Shown in pieces: positions 20,595 to 31,328 of a stretch of 64,000 bases of DNA. The first letter of the stretch is position 1; every line of letters starts with the position of its first letter. The translations under genes were made by a program, and so were the position numbers. A model generated the notes under the pieces. The model worked only from the letters and a program-made list of their open reading frames with translations. It did no database searches and had not been told where the DNA came from. Source of the DNA: Anaplasma platys (GTDB taxonomy: Bacteria > Pseudomonadota > Alphaproteobacteria > Rickettsiales > Anaplasmataceae); the NCBI RefSeq assembly GCF_012790675.1, contig NZ_CP046391.1, positions 602,136 to 666,135 of the forward strand, read 5' to 3'.

Positions 20595-21658
20595 GCATTC
20601 TGCACAGCCTGTTCTCATGGATAGCATCATCTGGGATGTTACTGATTGGTATGATATCCCTTATGGTAGGTGTCTTGGTGTGTGTTGCGTACCTTGTATA
20701 CATGGAGCGGAAGGTAATTGCGTTCATGCAGTTAAGACATGGGCCCAGCGTAGTTGGCCCTCTAGGTTTACTGCAACCCTTTGCTGATGCGCTGAAACTC
20801 TTAACCAAGGAGTGCATAATTCCCCTTCAATCCAGGGGGATAGCTTTCTTTTTTGCTCCCATAATTACTTTTGCGCTCGCTCTAGCAGGTTGGGCTGTGA
20901 TACCTCTCGGGGCAAGCGAAGTAGTCATTGATGGGGCATCTGTTATGATGCCACATGTTATTGCTAATCTTAATCTAGGTGTCCTGTATGTATTGGCTAT
21001 ATCGTCGCTCGAAGTATATGGCGTTATCATGGCGGGATGGGCTAGCGGTTCAAATTATGCCTTTCTAGGCGCTATTAGATCAGCATCTCAGATGATATCT
21101 TATGAAATGTCAATGGGGCTAGTGGTCTTGTCTGTGGCTATTTCCACGGGTTCATTGAAATTAGCGGATATTGTGGTTGCAAGGCATGCAATGCCATATT
21201 GGGTGGACGTATTACTGTTACCAATGGCAATTGTGTTCTTTATTTCTATATTAGCAGAAACAAATCGTCATCCCTTTGACCTTCCTGAAGCGGAGTCTGA
21301 ACTTGTATCAGGATACAATGTTGAGTACTCCTCAATGTCATTTGCGATGTTTTTCCTTGGGGAATATGCAAATATGATCCTTGTGAGCGCCATGATGGTG
21401 ATATTTTTTCTCGGCGGTTGGTATCCACCTTTGGATATCAAGGTTTTATATTACATACCGGGATTTGTTTGGTTCTTTATCAAGATTTTCTTCTTGTTAT
21501 TCTGTTTTATATGGGTAAGGGCGACGATTCCCCGGTACCGGTATGATCAGCTGATGAGGATTGGATGGAAAGTACTACTTCCATTCTCTTTCGTCTGGGT
21601 TATGGTAGTTTCCGGCGTCCTTTTGTATTTTGATGCTTTACCGCGCTTCCACCATTAG
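20591..21658 (+). CDS. nuoH: NADH-quinone oxidoreductase subunit H
   Basis: 355 residues from ATG 20591, which overlaps the nuoG stop by four bases. NuoH is the membrane subunit that forms much of the quinone chamber of complex I. Visible are about eight hydrophobic segments, the early [19 protein letters not shown] loop and the [18 protein letters not shown] signature near residue 222. It ends the operon before a strong hairpin at 21749. Confidence 0.96.
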   Translation: MSILHSLFSWIASSGMLLIGMISLMVGVLVCVAYLVYMERKVIAFMQLRHGPSVVGPLGLLQPFADALKLLTKECIIPLQSRGIAFFFAPIITFALALAGWAVIPLGASEVVIDGASVMMPHVIANLNLGVLYVLAISSLEVYGVIMAGWASGSNYAFLGAIRSASQMISYEMSMGLVVLSVAISTGSLKLADIVVARHAMPYWVDVLLLPMAIVFFISILAETNRHPFDLPEAESELVSGYNVEYSSMSFAMFFLGEYANMILVSAMMVIFFLGGWYPPLDIKVLYYIPGFVWFFIKIFFLLFCFIWVRATIPRYRYDQLMRIGWKVLLPFSFVWVMVVSGVLLYFDALPRFHH

Positions 21659-21748
21659 TAGCGCAGATTTTTCTGCTCCTCTTCTGTTATAAGACAAAGT
21701 TCTTGTGGCTTGTGTTTTTAAGAGGAGCTTATTGCAGCGAACTGTGCC

Positions 21749-21773
21749 AAAAATAGAGTGACACTCTATTTTT
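21749..21773. terminator. Bidirectional terminator hairpin
   Basis: A perfect 12-base inverted repeat (AAAAATAGAGTG, then A, then CACTCTATTTTT) sits between two convergent genes, nuoH and the minus-strand gene at 21939. The A/T ends give a U tract on either strand. Confidence 0.8.
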
Positions 21774-21938
21774 ATCGAGATCTGCGCCTGATGACCGCAT
21801 AGCTCTAATATCTCTCTTTAAACACTAATTCATGGCGGCCAATAGAGAGAGTCTTACGTGCGTAGTTTTTCCTGGGAAATTGCTCTTTAACAAACAAAAA
21901 ATTACCAGGGAGATTGGTAGCAACAAGAATGCAACTCA

Positions 21939-24383
21939 TTATCTCGACTGTCCACTTCCAGTCTTGCGAGCGGTTTCTGACGTTTTGTGTCCAAAATGTC
22001 CTGCAACACTACCCTTTTCTTCGCTATGCTGCACACCTTCCATATGGACGCATCTCTTTAACTTCTGTTTTAATTGTTCAAGCAATTCAGGATTCAATGA
22101 GTCAGACTCGCTGAATTGGCTGTGCTCAGTGCTGTTTTCTTTAGAAGATCGACCAGGTTGTGCTATACCTTCATCTTCTACGTTTATGTGACTTTCGTTT
22201 GGTACAAAAGCTGCTTTTATTTCTTCAGCAATGCGCGCAGCCTTCTTCAGCATGTCTTTAGGGGTAGCTGTTCCATGTGTTGTCTGTGCGCGTGTGCTTG
22301 TTTCATTGCCACTAGAGATTTCTTTAGAAGACCTATTTGCCATAGCTTTAACAGCATCTTGAGCGGCTATTTCCCTACTATCAGCTATTGGTTCTATTGT
22401 GGGAGCTTCTTTTAAGCACAGCATATTATTAATGTGATTCAGTAGTATGCGTCCTTCTTCTTGTGGGATGGGTAACGGATCATTAAAATCAAAATACCGT
22501 CCATTGTAGGCTCCGTGTTTCCCATTTATTTGTGCAGTGGCTGCCGGCAAACGAAGGAGGTCTTGTCTATCAATAACAGTGGTATGAGACAACGATGCTT
22601 TTTCTGCAATTTTACCCATATACGCAGCAGCATTCCTTATTGAAGCATCCATAGCTTCACCATAGCCTAATTTAGAACAGAAATTCTCTGGGACTCTGTT
22701 ATTCTCGGTAATTATTCCATCCTTTATGGTGAGCGGGGAATTTCCGGCATCTACGTATCTTATGTTGTTCTGAGTCAATATTGAAGGCAATTTGCTCTTT
22801 AGATCATTAGCTAGTGTCTGAGAATCAGATTCGGCCCGTGCGTGCACCATATAAAGGGCATATACTTGCAGTCCTACATTATTAAGATCACGCCTGTTAG
22901 CAGAATCAAATGCGAAATTAAGTCCCGCATCAGTGCAGGCCTTATTGAGCAACGCCCAGGAGCATTCTTCAGAATATTTACCGCCATTGGCAACTTTGTT
23001 CAGCATGTCTCTCATATTAGATGCCATCTCTTTGAGTGGCATGATGGAGTGATGCAAACTGTTATGAAAATTTTCTGCCATTATCGCGGATTGTGCATCA
23101 AGTTTCGGCTTATTATCTTGTATATCGTAGTGCTGTGGCGCTCTTTCAGTACGGAATTTTCCTTCCACCGATTCTATAAATGCACTCTTGCCGTATTCTG
23201 TTTGTGTTTTTATACTGCCAGATATTCCCTTGATAGCCCCTTCTTTTCCGGAAAATTGAATGTCTGGTTGATTATCTCGTTCGCGCGATATTGCCAGCAA
23301 CATGTCATGTAGCACCTCCCTTTGCGCATCACTAAGAAGCTTCTGTGGTTCAGGCTTTTTGCGAGCTTCTTTGGAGATGTCAGTGCCTTCTCTCTGGTTC
23401 AGAGCTTGATTAAATCTCCCTAATGTTGCTGTAAAAGACGTCCCCTTTTCTTCTTGATTTTCATGAGTTGTTGCTGCCACTTGAGGTCTTGAAATGGGCC
23501 TAGACATGTTAGCTATAGAAAGCAAGAGACGTTTACTATCGGTAGTAGAAATTGGCGAAGTCTGACCTATTCCTAGTGTTGGTAGCTCAACATCTCCAGG
23601 ATTTCGCTTTATTGCGTCTGTAGCATTAGGTAGAAGAGGCAAGTCAGAAATTTCCATATCAAATTCAACATCAACCCCAGAGCGGCTAGATATTTCCTGA
23701 ATATTTTGTAGAGAATTCAAAATCATGCCATCCACAGCTCTTCCAAAACCAAAAGGCGAGGAGAAGCGTAAGTCAAGATAAGGATTAGATATTACTCCAT
23801 TGCGTATATTAAATATACGAGAAGTGATTTCCCTGCATGGTACCTGGTTCTTTTTGAAGATGTTCTTCACTTCGTTTCCTAATTTGGAACGCTCTAGAGA
23901 CGGTTCATAATCTTCGAGAGTTATCCTACTATAAGCATCACTTATTTCCCTTGCGAGCCTGATAACAGTTGCGTTATCACCCTGAGGGATGTTCATAGCA
24001 AAGTGTGCATTTGCCCTGACAAAAGCCCTAGCAAAATCTTCCCACGCTTCTTTCGCATATTGTATATTCTCTCTCTGGGAATCATTTACTGAAGGTTTGA
24101 CTCCAGTTTTAGAAGGCAATTTAGGTTTTTGTGTGCTTGCATCATTTACTTTCTCTAGTGTTTTTCCAAGCATAGAACTTACTTCCTTAGCCGCTTCATG
24201 CAAAGCGCTCTTCGTATCTATTTTAGAAAATTCAGGCCTGATCGGTTGGTTCGATGTACTAATCCCTGTAGCCACCTTTTCTGTTACGGTGCGTGCAGGT
24301 GTTGGAGTATTAGTAGTTTGCACAGAATCAGCAACAAACTGCAATGCCGCAGCAAGAGTAGAGCCTAATTCCGCTGCAAACAA
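21939..24383 (-). CDS. Large hydrophilic protein of unknown function, candidate effector
   Basis: About 814 residues if started at TTG 24383; no ATG is available in the first 65 codons, so the true start is unclear. The frame runs open into the tRNA-Ile gene, whose 3' end is only four bases upstream. The protein lacks membrane segments and is rich in S, N, K, E and A. Short recurring motifs (DIQFSGKEG, LPLLPNATDA, ILNSLQNIQE) are not assigned. The C-terminus is basic and polar (GHKTSETARKTGSGQSR), as in many type IV secretion substrates. Function not recognised. Confidence 0.7.
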   Translation of the reverse strand: MFAAELGSTLAAALQFVADSVQTTNTPTPARTVTEKVATGISTSNQPIRPEFSKIDTKSALHEAAKEVSSMLGKTLEKVNDASTQKPKLPSKTGVKPSVNDSQRENIQYAKEAWEDFARAFVRANAHFAMNIPQGDNATVIRLAREISDAYSRITLEDYEPSLERSKLGNEVKNIFKKNQVPCREITSRIFNIRNGVISNPYLDLRFSSPFGFGRAVDGMILNSLQNIQEISSRSGVDVEFDMEISDLPLLPNATDAIKRNPGDVELPTLGIGQTSPISTTDSKRLLLSIANMSRPISRPQVAATTHENQEEKGTSFTATLGRFNQALNQREGTDISKEARKKPEPQKLLSDAQREVLHDMLLAISRERDNQPDIQFSGKEGAIKGISGSIKTQTEYGKSAFIESVEGKFRTERAPQHYDIQDNKPKLDAQSAIMAENFHNSLHHSIMPLKEMASNMRDMLNKVANGGKYSEECSWALLNKACTDAGLNFAFDSANRRDLNNVGLQVYALYMVHARAESDSQTLANDLKSKLPSILTQNNIRYVDAGNSPLTIKDGIITENNRVPENFCSKLGYGEAMDASIRNAAAYMGKIAEKASLSHTTVIDRQDLLRLPAATAQINGKHGAYNGRYFDFNDPLPIPQEEGRILLNHINNMLCLKEAPTIEPIADSREIAAQDAVKAMANRSSKEISSGNETSTRAQTTHGTATPKDMLKKAARIAEEIKAAFVPNESHINVEDEGIAQPGRSSKENSTEHSQFSESDSLNPELLEQLKQKLKRCVHMEGVQHSEEKGSVAGHFGHKTSETARKTGSGQSR

Positions 24384-24386
24384 GAC

Positions 24387-24463
<77 letters not shown>

Positions 24464-24484
24464 CTGATTTATAAAGAAACAACA

Positions 24485-24739
24485 TCAGCCGGAAGAATGT
24501 CCTACGAAAACCTTTCCACCAGCTCTCTTTCTAAAGGAAACAACCCCAGAAATCTTAGAAAATATCGTGTGATCCTTCCCCATCCCCACATTCTTGCCAG
24601 GATGATACTTAGTTCCACGTTGGCGAATTATGATATTTCCAGGAACGACAACCTCACTCCCAAACTTCTTGACTCCTAGCCTTCTACCTCTCGAGTCTCT
24701 ACCGTTACAGGTACTACCACCGGACTTTTTAGTAGCCAC
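24485..24739 (-). CDS. rpmA: Ribosomal protein L27
   Basis: 84 residues, standard length, starting [19 protein letters not shown]27 sits at the peptidyl-transferase centre of the 50S subunit; its N-terminus contacts the P-site tRNA. The [18 protein letters not shown] stretch is typical. It lies three bases after rplU, as in most bacteria. There is no N-terminal cleaved extension. Confidence 0.97.
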   Translation of the reverse strand: MATKKSGGSTCNGRDSRGRRLGVKKFGSEVVVPGNIIIRQRGTKYHPGKNVGMGKDHTIFSKISGVVSFRKRAGGKVFVGHSSG

Positions 24740-24742
24740 AGC

Positions 24743-25042
24743 CTACCTCACTTCTACTACACGCAAAACCGTCATATTCTGTCTATGTCCATTTTTACGC
24801 CTGTAGTTCTTACGGCGCCGCTTTTTAAACACGATAATCTTATCGGCTCTAAAATGAGACACAACTTCTGCCGAAACCCCTCCACTATCAGATGAGAACT
24901 TAACATTACCCCCATCGTCAAAAGTAGCAAGACTCTTCAGGGAAACCTTATCACCCACCGCAGCCTTTAGGAGCTCAACCTTTATCACATCCTGTTCCTT
25001 AACCTTGTACTGCTTTCCACCAGTCTCAACGACAGCGAACAT
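24743..25042 (-). CDS. rplU: Ribosomal protein L21
   Basis: 99 residues, standard length ([14 protein letters not shown] at the start, [15 protein letters not shown] near the end). L21 binds 23S rRNA in the 50S subunit. It heads the rplU-rpmA pair, read from a TTGACA promoter upstream. Confidence 0.97.
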   Translation of the reverse strand: MFAVVETGGKQYKVKEQDVIKVELLKAAVGDKVSLKSLATFDDGGNVKFSSDSGGVSAEVVSHFRADKIIVFKKRRRKNYRRKNGHRQNMTVLRVVEVR

Positions 25043-25080
25043 AATAACAGAGCCTCAGATCGACATATCACAACGTCTAG

Positions 25081-25109
25081 ATTCTGCTTTACATGAGCAG
25101 TGGTGTCAA
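25081..25109 (-). promoter_or_regulatory. Promoter of rplU-rpmA
   Basis: On the minus strand, TTGACA (25109-25104), a 17-base spacer and CAGAAT (25086-25081) lie about 40 bases before the rplU ATG. Confidence 0.55.
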
Positions 25110-25441
25110 TAAAATTCTGGTCGCAACATAACCTCCCGCAGGTGTTGCTTCTAAAATCTTCGCTTATATACCTTAAAAACTAAAATATTGACGTGCAATG
25201 AAGATGCCGCAGCTCAAAGCAGAAATAGATTTTTTTCTCAATTTGAAAGGATAAAGTCACGAGGGGTCACAGAATCGTTACTGTCACGTGTTGCCTGTAA
25301 GACACTGAAGGAACCTTCCATTGGCGATACGCCGGGAAAAGCCAGTCTACTGTTCCATGAAAGGGGCATTGTTCCATTATTTACTTTTTGTTGAAGACTG
25401 TTTACACTTGCTTCCACTCGGGGGAATTGGGGGAACATGTA
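25110..25441. other. Intergenic region between rplU and eno
   Basis: About 330 bases without a recognised gene. Short frames on both strands overlap here without ribosome binding sites. It must hold the eno promoter, which I could not place with confidence. Confidence 0.5.
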
Positions 25442-26716
25442 GTGCATAACAAGTGTGCTGTCACGATAAGTAGCGTGTTTGCAAGGCAGGTACTTGATAG
25501 TCGAGGTCGCCCCACTGTAGAAGCTGTTGTTACGCTATCTGATGGGTCTCAAGGTATGGTCTCCGCTCCATCTGGAGCATCTGTTGGTAAGCTAGAGGCT
25601 TTGGAGCTAAGAGATAAGGATCCGGCTAGTTTTTTCGGTTATGGAGTGGCGCGCGCTGTAGAGAACGTGAACTCACTGGTATCTTCCGCTTTGATAGGAG
25701 AAACGCCGTTTGATCAGGCGACTATTGACGATTGCCTTATCTCTCTGGATGGCACTGAAAATAAGTCAAAACTGGGGGCTAATGCGACAATTGCTGTATC
25801 AATAGCCTGCGCGAAAGCAGCTGCCAATAGCTTGGGAGTGCCCCTATACAGGTATCTAGGTGGCGTAATAGCAAAAGAACTTCCTATTCCTCTTGTAAAT
25901 GTGATCAATGGAGGGGTGCACGCTGATAACGGTCTGGACTTCCAAGAATTTATGATAGTCCCCATAGGAGCTGACAAATTCTCTTCCGCGATGAAGATGT
26001 GTGCCGAGGTGTTTTTAAAGCTCAAAGAAGTACTCAGAAATAAGGGCTTTAGCACAAATACTGGTGATGAAGGTGGCTTCGCTCCAGAAATAGATAATAA
26101 CGAGAAGGTATTTGAGATTTTGCTGGAATCTATAGAATCTGCAGGGTACAAGCCATATGACGATGTTGCCCTGGCTTTAGATGTGGCTTCGTCTACGTTT
26201 TATAACGGCGATTCGTATAGTTTTTCTGGCTCGGTTATGAGCAGTGAAGAGCTGGTATCCTACTATGAAGATATCGTAGATAGGTATCCAATTGTGTCCA
26301 TTGAAGACGGAATGGCTGAAGAAGATGTTCAAGGCTGGGAGAGGCTCACTACAAGACTAGGGGAAAAGGTGCAGTTGGTAGGAGATGACCTTTTCGTCAC
26401 TAATCCCGAGCTGATAGAGAAGTATATAGGAAAGGGGCTCGCCAACGCTGTACTCATAAAACCAAATCAAGTGGGAACGCTTTCAGAAACTTTAAAGGCA
26501 GTACGCATTTCTCAAAAAAACGACTATGCAACTATAGTCTCTCATAGATCTGGAGAAACTGAAGATGCTTCCATTGCGCACATAGCCGTAGCCTTGAATA
26601 GTGGGCAAATAAAAACTGGATCTATGTCAAGATCCGAACGCATTGCAAAATATAATGAGTTGCTAAGGATAGAAGAAAGCCTAGGCAAGGGAGCGGTTTT
26701 GCATAAATCCCTGTGA
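25442..26716 (+). CDS. eno: Enolase
   Basis: 424 residues from GTG 25442, which has GGGGGAA upstream; a longer frame from TTG 25388 adds 18 residues not usual for enolase. Enolase interconverts 2-phosphoglycerate and phosphoenolpyruvate. Visible are [14 protein letters not shown], the [19 protein letters not shown] stretch, [33 protein letters not shown] and SHRSGETED, covering metal and catalytic residues. In this lineage, with reduced sugar catabolism, it probably serves gluconeogenic flux. obgE follows by six bases. Confidence 0.94.
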   Translation: MHNKCAVTISSVFARQVLDSRGRPTVEAVVTLSDGSQGMVSAPSGASVGKLEALELRDKDPASFFGYGVARAVENVNSLVSSALIGETPFDQATIDDCLISLDGTENKSKLGANATIAVSIACAKAAANSLGVPLYRYLGGVIAKELPIPLVNVINGGVHADNGLDFQEFMIVPIGADKFSSAMKMCAEVFLKLKEVLRNKGFSTNTGDEGGFAPEIDNNEKVFEILLESIESAGYKPYDDVALALDVASSTFYNGDSYSFSGSVMSSEELVSYYEDIVDRYPIVSIEDGMAEEDVQGWERLTTRLGEKVQLVGDDLFVTNPELIEKYIGKGLANAVLIKPNQVGTLSETLKAVRISQKNDYATIVSHRSGETEDASIAHIAVALNSGQIKTGSMSRSERIAKYNELLRIEESLGKGAVLHKSL

Positions 26717-26722
26717 GGAAAA

Positions 26723-27775
26723 ATGAGTTTTATTGACGAAGCCAAAGTATACCTTAGAGGTGGTAATGGCGGAAACGGGTGCGTTAGCTTCCGTCGAGAA
26801 AAGTACGTAGAATTTGGTGGTCCAGATGGCGGCAATGGTGGCAACGGAGGCTCTGTGATCTTCGAAGCCAGCGATGCGGTAAATACGCTCTTGTTTTTCA
26901 GGTATAATCAGCACATCAGGGCTGAAAATGGCAAAGGCGGTTCTGGAAGAAACAAAACCGGTGCTGCAGGACGTGACAGAATAGTAAAGGTCCCTGTAGG
27001 GACACAGATTTATGACGAATCTGGGACGAATCTGATAGCAGATTTGTCTACTAAAGGACAAAAGCAAGTTGTTGCTTCTGGAGGAAAAGGAGGAACCGGA
27101 AATGCCACCTATAAGAGCTCAACCAACAGAGCTCCTGTAAACTTTACTTTAGGGGAAGTAGAAGAAGAGTTTTGCGTCTTATTGCAGCTAAAAGTTCTGT
27201 CAGATGTGGGTATAATCGGCATGCCCAATGCGGGGAAATCGAGCATCTTGTCTCGGTGCACAATGTCGAAGACGAAAATTGCCGACTATCCGTTTACTAC
27301 CTTAGAACCGCATTTAGGAGTTGCTAGAGTAGGAGAATACGACTTAATCCTGGCGGATATACCAGGATTGATAGAAAATGCAAACTGCGGAGCGGGTCTT
27401 GGTCATAAGTTTTTGAAGCATATAGAAAGGTGCTCAGTGCTGCTTCATGTTATCGACGGATCCTTAGACGATGTTGCAAAGGCGTACTCACTGGTTAGAA
27501 ACGAGCTTTCTCTTTATAGCGACACACTAGCCAACAAAATTGAGGTGGTTGTTCTCAATAAATGCGATTTACTCTTCGAACAGGACATCGTTGAAAAGAA
27601 GAAAATGCTGGAAGGTAAATGCTTAAGTAAAGTAGTAACTCTATCTATAGATAGCCCGTTGCAGCCTCTTATGATCCTTCTGTTCTCTATGATCAAGGAG
27701 AAATTTTCACCGCGGGACGAAAGAGAGGTTTTCGACCCATTCCTCTTCGTGGGCTATAATAAAAAGGGAAAATAA
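26723..27775 (+). CDS. obgE: GTPase ObgE
   Basis: 350 residues with a GAGGAAAA ribosome binding site. The N-terminal glycine-rich Obg fold (residues 1-158) is followed by a G domain with GMPNAGKSS (G1), the Thr-containing DYPFTTLEPHLG switch, DIPGLIENA (G3) and NKCDL (G4). ObgE acts in 50S assembly and stress control. It forms a two-gene unit with eno. A decayed partial copy lies at 3290-3710. Confidence 0.96.
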   Translation: MSFIDEAKVYLRGGNGGNGCVSFRREKYVEFGGPDGGNGGNGGSVIFEASDAVNTLLFFRYNQHIRAENGKGGSGRNKTGAAGRDRIVKVPVGTQIYDESGTNLIADLSTKGQKQVVASGGKGGTGNATYKSSTNRAPVNFTLGEVEEEFCVLLQLKVLSDVGIIGMPNAGKSSILSRCTMSKTKIADYPFTTLEPHLGVARVGEYDLILADIPGLIENANCGAGLGHKFLKHIERCSVLLHVIDGSLDDVAKAYSLVRNELSLYSDTLANKIEVVVLNKCDLLFEQDIVEKKKMLEGKCLSKVVTLSIDSPLQPLMILLFSMIKEKFSPRDEREVFDPFLFVGYNKKGK

Positions 27776-28026
27776 GCGTCATTCGTCTGCTACTCTCCTG
27801 AAAAATGCAGAATTTTTTTATGTCAGTTATGAGAATCCTGGCACGGGTTTAAGTACTTTACAAACGCTCTGTATCATGAAGACGTAAAAATCACGTAGAG
27901 CCTAGGGAAAGATATAAGGTAGCTAAAGAAGAAGCAGTAATTTCTCATTAAAATGTAAAATATAGCGTGTGGAGAAGAAAAAAATTCTGCTAGAATTCAC
28001 GCCTGAACCCTGTATAAAATTGCACC

Positions 28027-28917
28027 GTGGACTCCCATAATCCTGTAATGCTCAACGAAATGTTAGAAGCGCTTTCCCCTAAAAATGGAGGATCCTACAT
28101 TGATGCCACATTTGGTGCCGGTGGATATAGCCAAGGAATATTGCAGTGCTCGGAAAGTAGTAGAATTTTAGCCATTGATCGGGATCCCACAGCGAAAAAG
28201 TTTTATACCAAGCTTGCAGGACAGTTTCCTGGGCGAATCAAGTTCGCTAATGCGACCTTCGGTTCCTTAAAGGAGATTGCATTATCCCATGGCTTTGAAA
28301 AGGTTGATGGTGCGGTCTTTGATGTTGGTGTATCCACAATGCAGCTTAGTGATCCTGAAAGGGGCTTTTCATTCATGAAAGATGGTCCCCTCGATATGAG
28401 AATGAATAATGAGAGCACGGGAAAAAGCGCAGAAACTTTTGTAAATACCGCATCAGAAAAAGATATTGCAGATGTTATTTTCCGCTATGGAGGGGAGAGA
28501 TTCTCCAGAAAGGTAGCAAGAGCTATAGTAGATACTAGGTGCAAAACGAGAATAACCAGGACCAGCGAATTAGCTGCGATTGTCAGATCTGTAGTTTTCA
28601 GGAGTAGGGCTAACCCAATTGATCCTGCTACAAGGACATTTCAAGCTATTAGGATATGGGTTAATGACGAGCTATCTGAGCTAAAGAAGGGACTTATGGC
28701 AGCATCAGATATTCTAAACAACAACGGAAGGATTGTAGTAGTTTCCTTTCATTCCCTTGAAGACAGAATTGCAAAAAATATCTTCCACGATTTGTGTAAT
28801 CAAGGATTTGGCTTAGTAAATAAGAAGGTGGTTAGGCCTACTAACGCGGAAATAGACCGTAATATAAGGGCTAGATCTGCGAAGCTGCGCGCGATAGAAA
28901 GGAAAGAAGTATATTAG
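28027..28917 (+). CDS. rsmH: 16S rRNA (cytosine-1402 N4) methyltransferase RsmH
   Basis: 296 residues starting at GTG 28027. The SAM-binding motif DATFGAGGYSQGIL, the DRDPTA acid loop, the FDVGVSTMQLSDPERGFSF stretch and the SFHSLEDRIAKN motif identify RsmH (MraW). It methylates C1402 of 16S rRNA near the P site. No clear ribosome binding site is seen; a TATAAA at 28013-28018 lies so close that a leaderless or very short-leader transcript is possible. The 251 bases before it (27776-28026) hold nothing else I recognise. Confidence 0.94.
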   Translation: MDSHNPVMLNEMLEALSPKNGGSYIDATFGAGGYSQGILQCSESSRILAIDRDPTAKKFYTKLAGQFPGRIKFANATFGSLKEIALSHGFEKVDGAVFDVGVSTMQLSDPERGFSFMKDGPLDMRMNNESTGKSAETFVNTASEKDIADVIFRYGGERFSRKVARAIVDTRCKTRITRTSELAAIVRSVVFRSRANPIDPATRTFQAIRIWVNDELSELKKGLMAASDILNNNGRIVVVSFHSLEDRIAKNIFHDLCNQGFGLVNKKVVRPTNAEIDRNIRARSAKLRAIERKEVY

Positions 28918-29697
28918 GCTGCTAGTAGAGTTGCCTTGCTTTTAGTAGGTATTCTAAAGGAGCGTACAAATTCTCTCTGACTATAGCCTTGATACATTAC
29001 GCCAACATATGCAGAAACCTTGCACTCAAAGAAGCGTGTTGGTCACTGTGTGTTAAATTGAAGGGAAAAAGCAACTTTATGAGTTGAATCTCTCCCTATC
29101 CACACTGGACCTTATTTCAAGTATGCATTGACCTATACAAACCAAGTAAATTACTCATACTCGAACGCATAACCTCATAATTTCGCAGACTTACATATGC
29201 GATTTGAAAAACACATAGGACGACTGAGGGGCCTATTATAAGTCTCACAACTAATATCTAATAAAATGTGCTTTATAAGCTATCTATAATTATGGGTCGA
29301 TTATGGGCTGTCACCCAGTACGTACACAAAGCATCCCCATGAATTAGAATTTTAAACCCAACGACTTTGAACAAAGCTATGGCGAAAGCAAGCGAACCCT
29401 ACGCTATATCTTCTCCAATTTCAGATCAATTTTCCATACTATAACCAACCCCAATCTACATGAGGCGCAAGAGCCTTGGGGGAAATTAACATTCGGCATA
29501 CATCTCGTGATTTTAGGACTAGTCACACCGAATATCAAAGCCCTTCTTTCAATAAAGGATCGGAAAGCCGCTTACTACCGTAGACCAAAACCTGACGATC
29601 TATCACAAAAGATTAGTAACTGAAAAATCCCAGTAGCATGAGGAAAAAACGCCAAGCACTGAGACAAAAACAACACATTTAGCCCCTGCCGCCAATG
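28918..29697. other. 780-base gene-free stretch between rsmH and rpoH
   Basis: The two neighbours converge here. I see no open frame with a ribosome binding site, no tRNA and no signature of RNase P RNA or tmRNA. It may hold eroded sequence or an unrecognised small RNA. Confidence 0.5.
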
Positions 29698-30573
29698 CTA
29701 AGCACTACAACCACCATTACTAATCCGATTCGAGTTAACGAAAGCCTTGATTTTGGCCAGAGACTGCAATTCAATCTGGCGAATCCTCTCTTTTGAAACC
29801 CCATACTCCTCACTCAACTTCTCAAGAGTATCAGGATCTTCTTGTAGCTTTCTCCGAAAAAAGATGTCCCTATGCCTGCCATCCAAGGTTGAGAGGGCAT
29901 TGCTGATCATGTTATCTCTCATGACACTCTCTTCATGTTCCAAGAACATAACCTCTTGATTAGGGCTCGGACATGGAATCACATCCTGCAACTCCGTACT
30001 ACTCTCGCTGTGCACTTTCTCACTAAGTGAAATTCCCCGATTCGAGAAAAACTTATCCATCGCCTCAACTTCCTTCTCAGAAGTTCCACACTCTTTTGCT
30101 ACCGCACTGACGTCTTTTTCTTCCATTAAGCAATTATAGCCCAATAGCTTTCTCTTTATTTTCCTTAAGCTGAAGAAAAGCCTCTTCTGAGCCTGCGTCG
30201 TCCCGATACGCATACATGACCAACAGCGCAGAATATAATCCTTTATGGACGCCTTTATCCACCACACTGCGTACGTAGACAACCTGAAGCCCAAGCTGGG
30301 GTTAAACTTCTTGACCGCCTGCATCAGACCCATATTCCCTTCCATTATAAGTTCCATCAAAGGGAGACCATAGCTCTTAAAGCCCATAGCGACTTTTACT
30401 ACCAGCCTTAAGTGGCTAGTAACCAATTTGTGAGCATCGGCAACAGAACCACTTCTGCACCAATTTTCCGCACATTCCTTCTCTTCTTTTTCAGACAACA
30501 TAGGGAAGGCTCTAACCTGCTCCATGTATGCAAGCAGATCATCTGACCCCGAAACAACCGACGTAGCTAGCAT
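29698..30573 (-). CDS. rpoH: RNA polymerase sigma-32 factor
   Basis: 291 residues from ATG 30573; an in-frame TTG at 30600 is less likely. Region 2 shows LVTSHLRLVVKVA, GLPLMELIMEGNMGLMQAV and LSTYAVWWIKASI. The RpoH box Q-K-R-L-F-F-S-L-R-K-I-K, which sets it apart from RpoD, is present. Region 4 ends with LSEEYGVSKERIRQIE. It directs heat-shock transcription and, in related species, stage-specific surface genes. It is divergent from hpf. Confidence 0.95.
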   Translation of the reverse strand: MLATSVVSGSDDLLAYMEQVRAFPMLSEKEEKECAENWCRSGSVADAHKLVTSHLRLVVKVAMGFKSYGLPLMELIMEGNMGLMQAVKKFNPSLGFRLSTYAVWWIKASIKDYILRCWSCMRIGTTQAQKRLFFSLRKIKRKLLGYNCLMEEKDVSAVAKECGTSEKEVEAMDKFFSNRGISLSEKVHSESSTELQDVIPCPSPNQEVMFLEHEESVMRDNMISNALSTLDGRHRDIFFRRKLQEDPDTLEKLSEEYGVSKERIRQIELQSLAKIKAFVNSNRISNGGCSA

Positions 30574-30664
30574 AAACGAAACACCTACAAAGTCCCGCAA
30601 AACGTAATAAATTACGTGCCCTCTAGTATAAGTATGAAATAGTAAACTTTCAAGACTTTGGCTG

Positions 30665-30670
30665 TATAAT
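30665..30670 (+). promoter_or_regulatory. -10 element for hpf
   Basis: A perfect TATAAT sits 32 bases before the hpf ATG. No good -35 lies at the usual distance, so it may depend on an activator or another sigma factor. Confidence 0.45.
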
Positions 30671-30701
30671 ATTTGCCGTAGAGGTTCTATGAGGAGCAGT
30701 T

Positions 30702-31286
30702 ATGAATATAATGATAACTTGCAAAGGATATAGCGCTACTGACGCGATAAAAGCGCATATAAACTCTGCATTTGGAGCACACGTTGAAAGGTATTTATCT
30801 GGAAATCCCGCTGTAAATGCAAGAGTGGTTTTGTCAAAAGAAGGACATCTGTTTACCTCCTGTGTGTCAATATACGATGAAAGCCAACATGAGTTTATTA
30901 AGGCATCTGAAAAGGCTGAAACGGTATATAAAGCAGTGGATTCCTCCTTGGCTCATATATCTAGTAAATTGAAAAAATATAAAAGCGAAAGGGTCGATAA
31001 GTACCGCGAAAATCGCGTTCTCAAGAGTAGCGGAAGCTGTAAGGGGTACACATTCAGCCCAGAAAGTATAGAAACTGAAGAAGATATTGAAAACTCTCCA
31101 TTGATCGTGGAAGAGGAAATCTCTCTTAAAAGAATGTCTGTCAGCAATGCAGTAATGGAAATGGAGTTGCTATCAGTACCTGCCCTCTTGTTTATAAATT
31201 CCAGAACAAACAAAGTGAATATGATATACATGCGAGATGACTACATAGTCTGGGTAGATCCGCTGAATAGCACTTTACCTAAGTAG
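30702..31286 (+). CDS. hpf: Ribosome hibernation promoting factor, long form
   Basis: 194 residues behind a GAGGAG ribosome binding site. The N-terminal domain (residues 1-100) is the S30AE fold that blocks the decoding site. The C-terminal domain (about 135-190) contains the dimerisation region of long HPF proteins (MSVSNAVMEMELLSVPALLFINSRTNKVNMIY), which pairs two 70S ribosomes into a 100S particle. It is divergent from rpoH, a sensible stress pairing. Confidence 0.9.
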   Translation: MNIMITCKGYSATDAIKAHINSAFGAHVERYLSGNPAVNARVVLSKEGHLFTSCVSIYDESQHEFIKASEKAETVYKAVDSSLAHISSKLKKYKSERVDKYRENRVLKSSGSCKGYTFSPESIETEEDIENSPLIVEEEISLKRMSVSNAVMEMELLSVPALLFINSRTNKVNMIYMRDDYIVWVDPLNSTLPK

Positions 31287-31328
31287 ACATGAAGTTAAGC
31301 AGCCATAGAAACGTCAGATTTGCTGTAA

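Noticed and set aside
28918..29697. Structural RNA such as RNase P RNA or tmRNA
   Set aside because: The conserved core sequences of these RNAs are not present on either strand.
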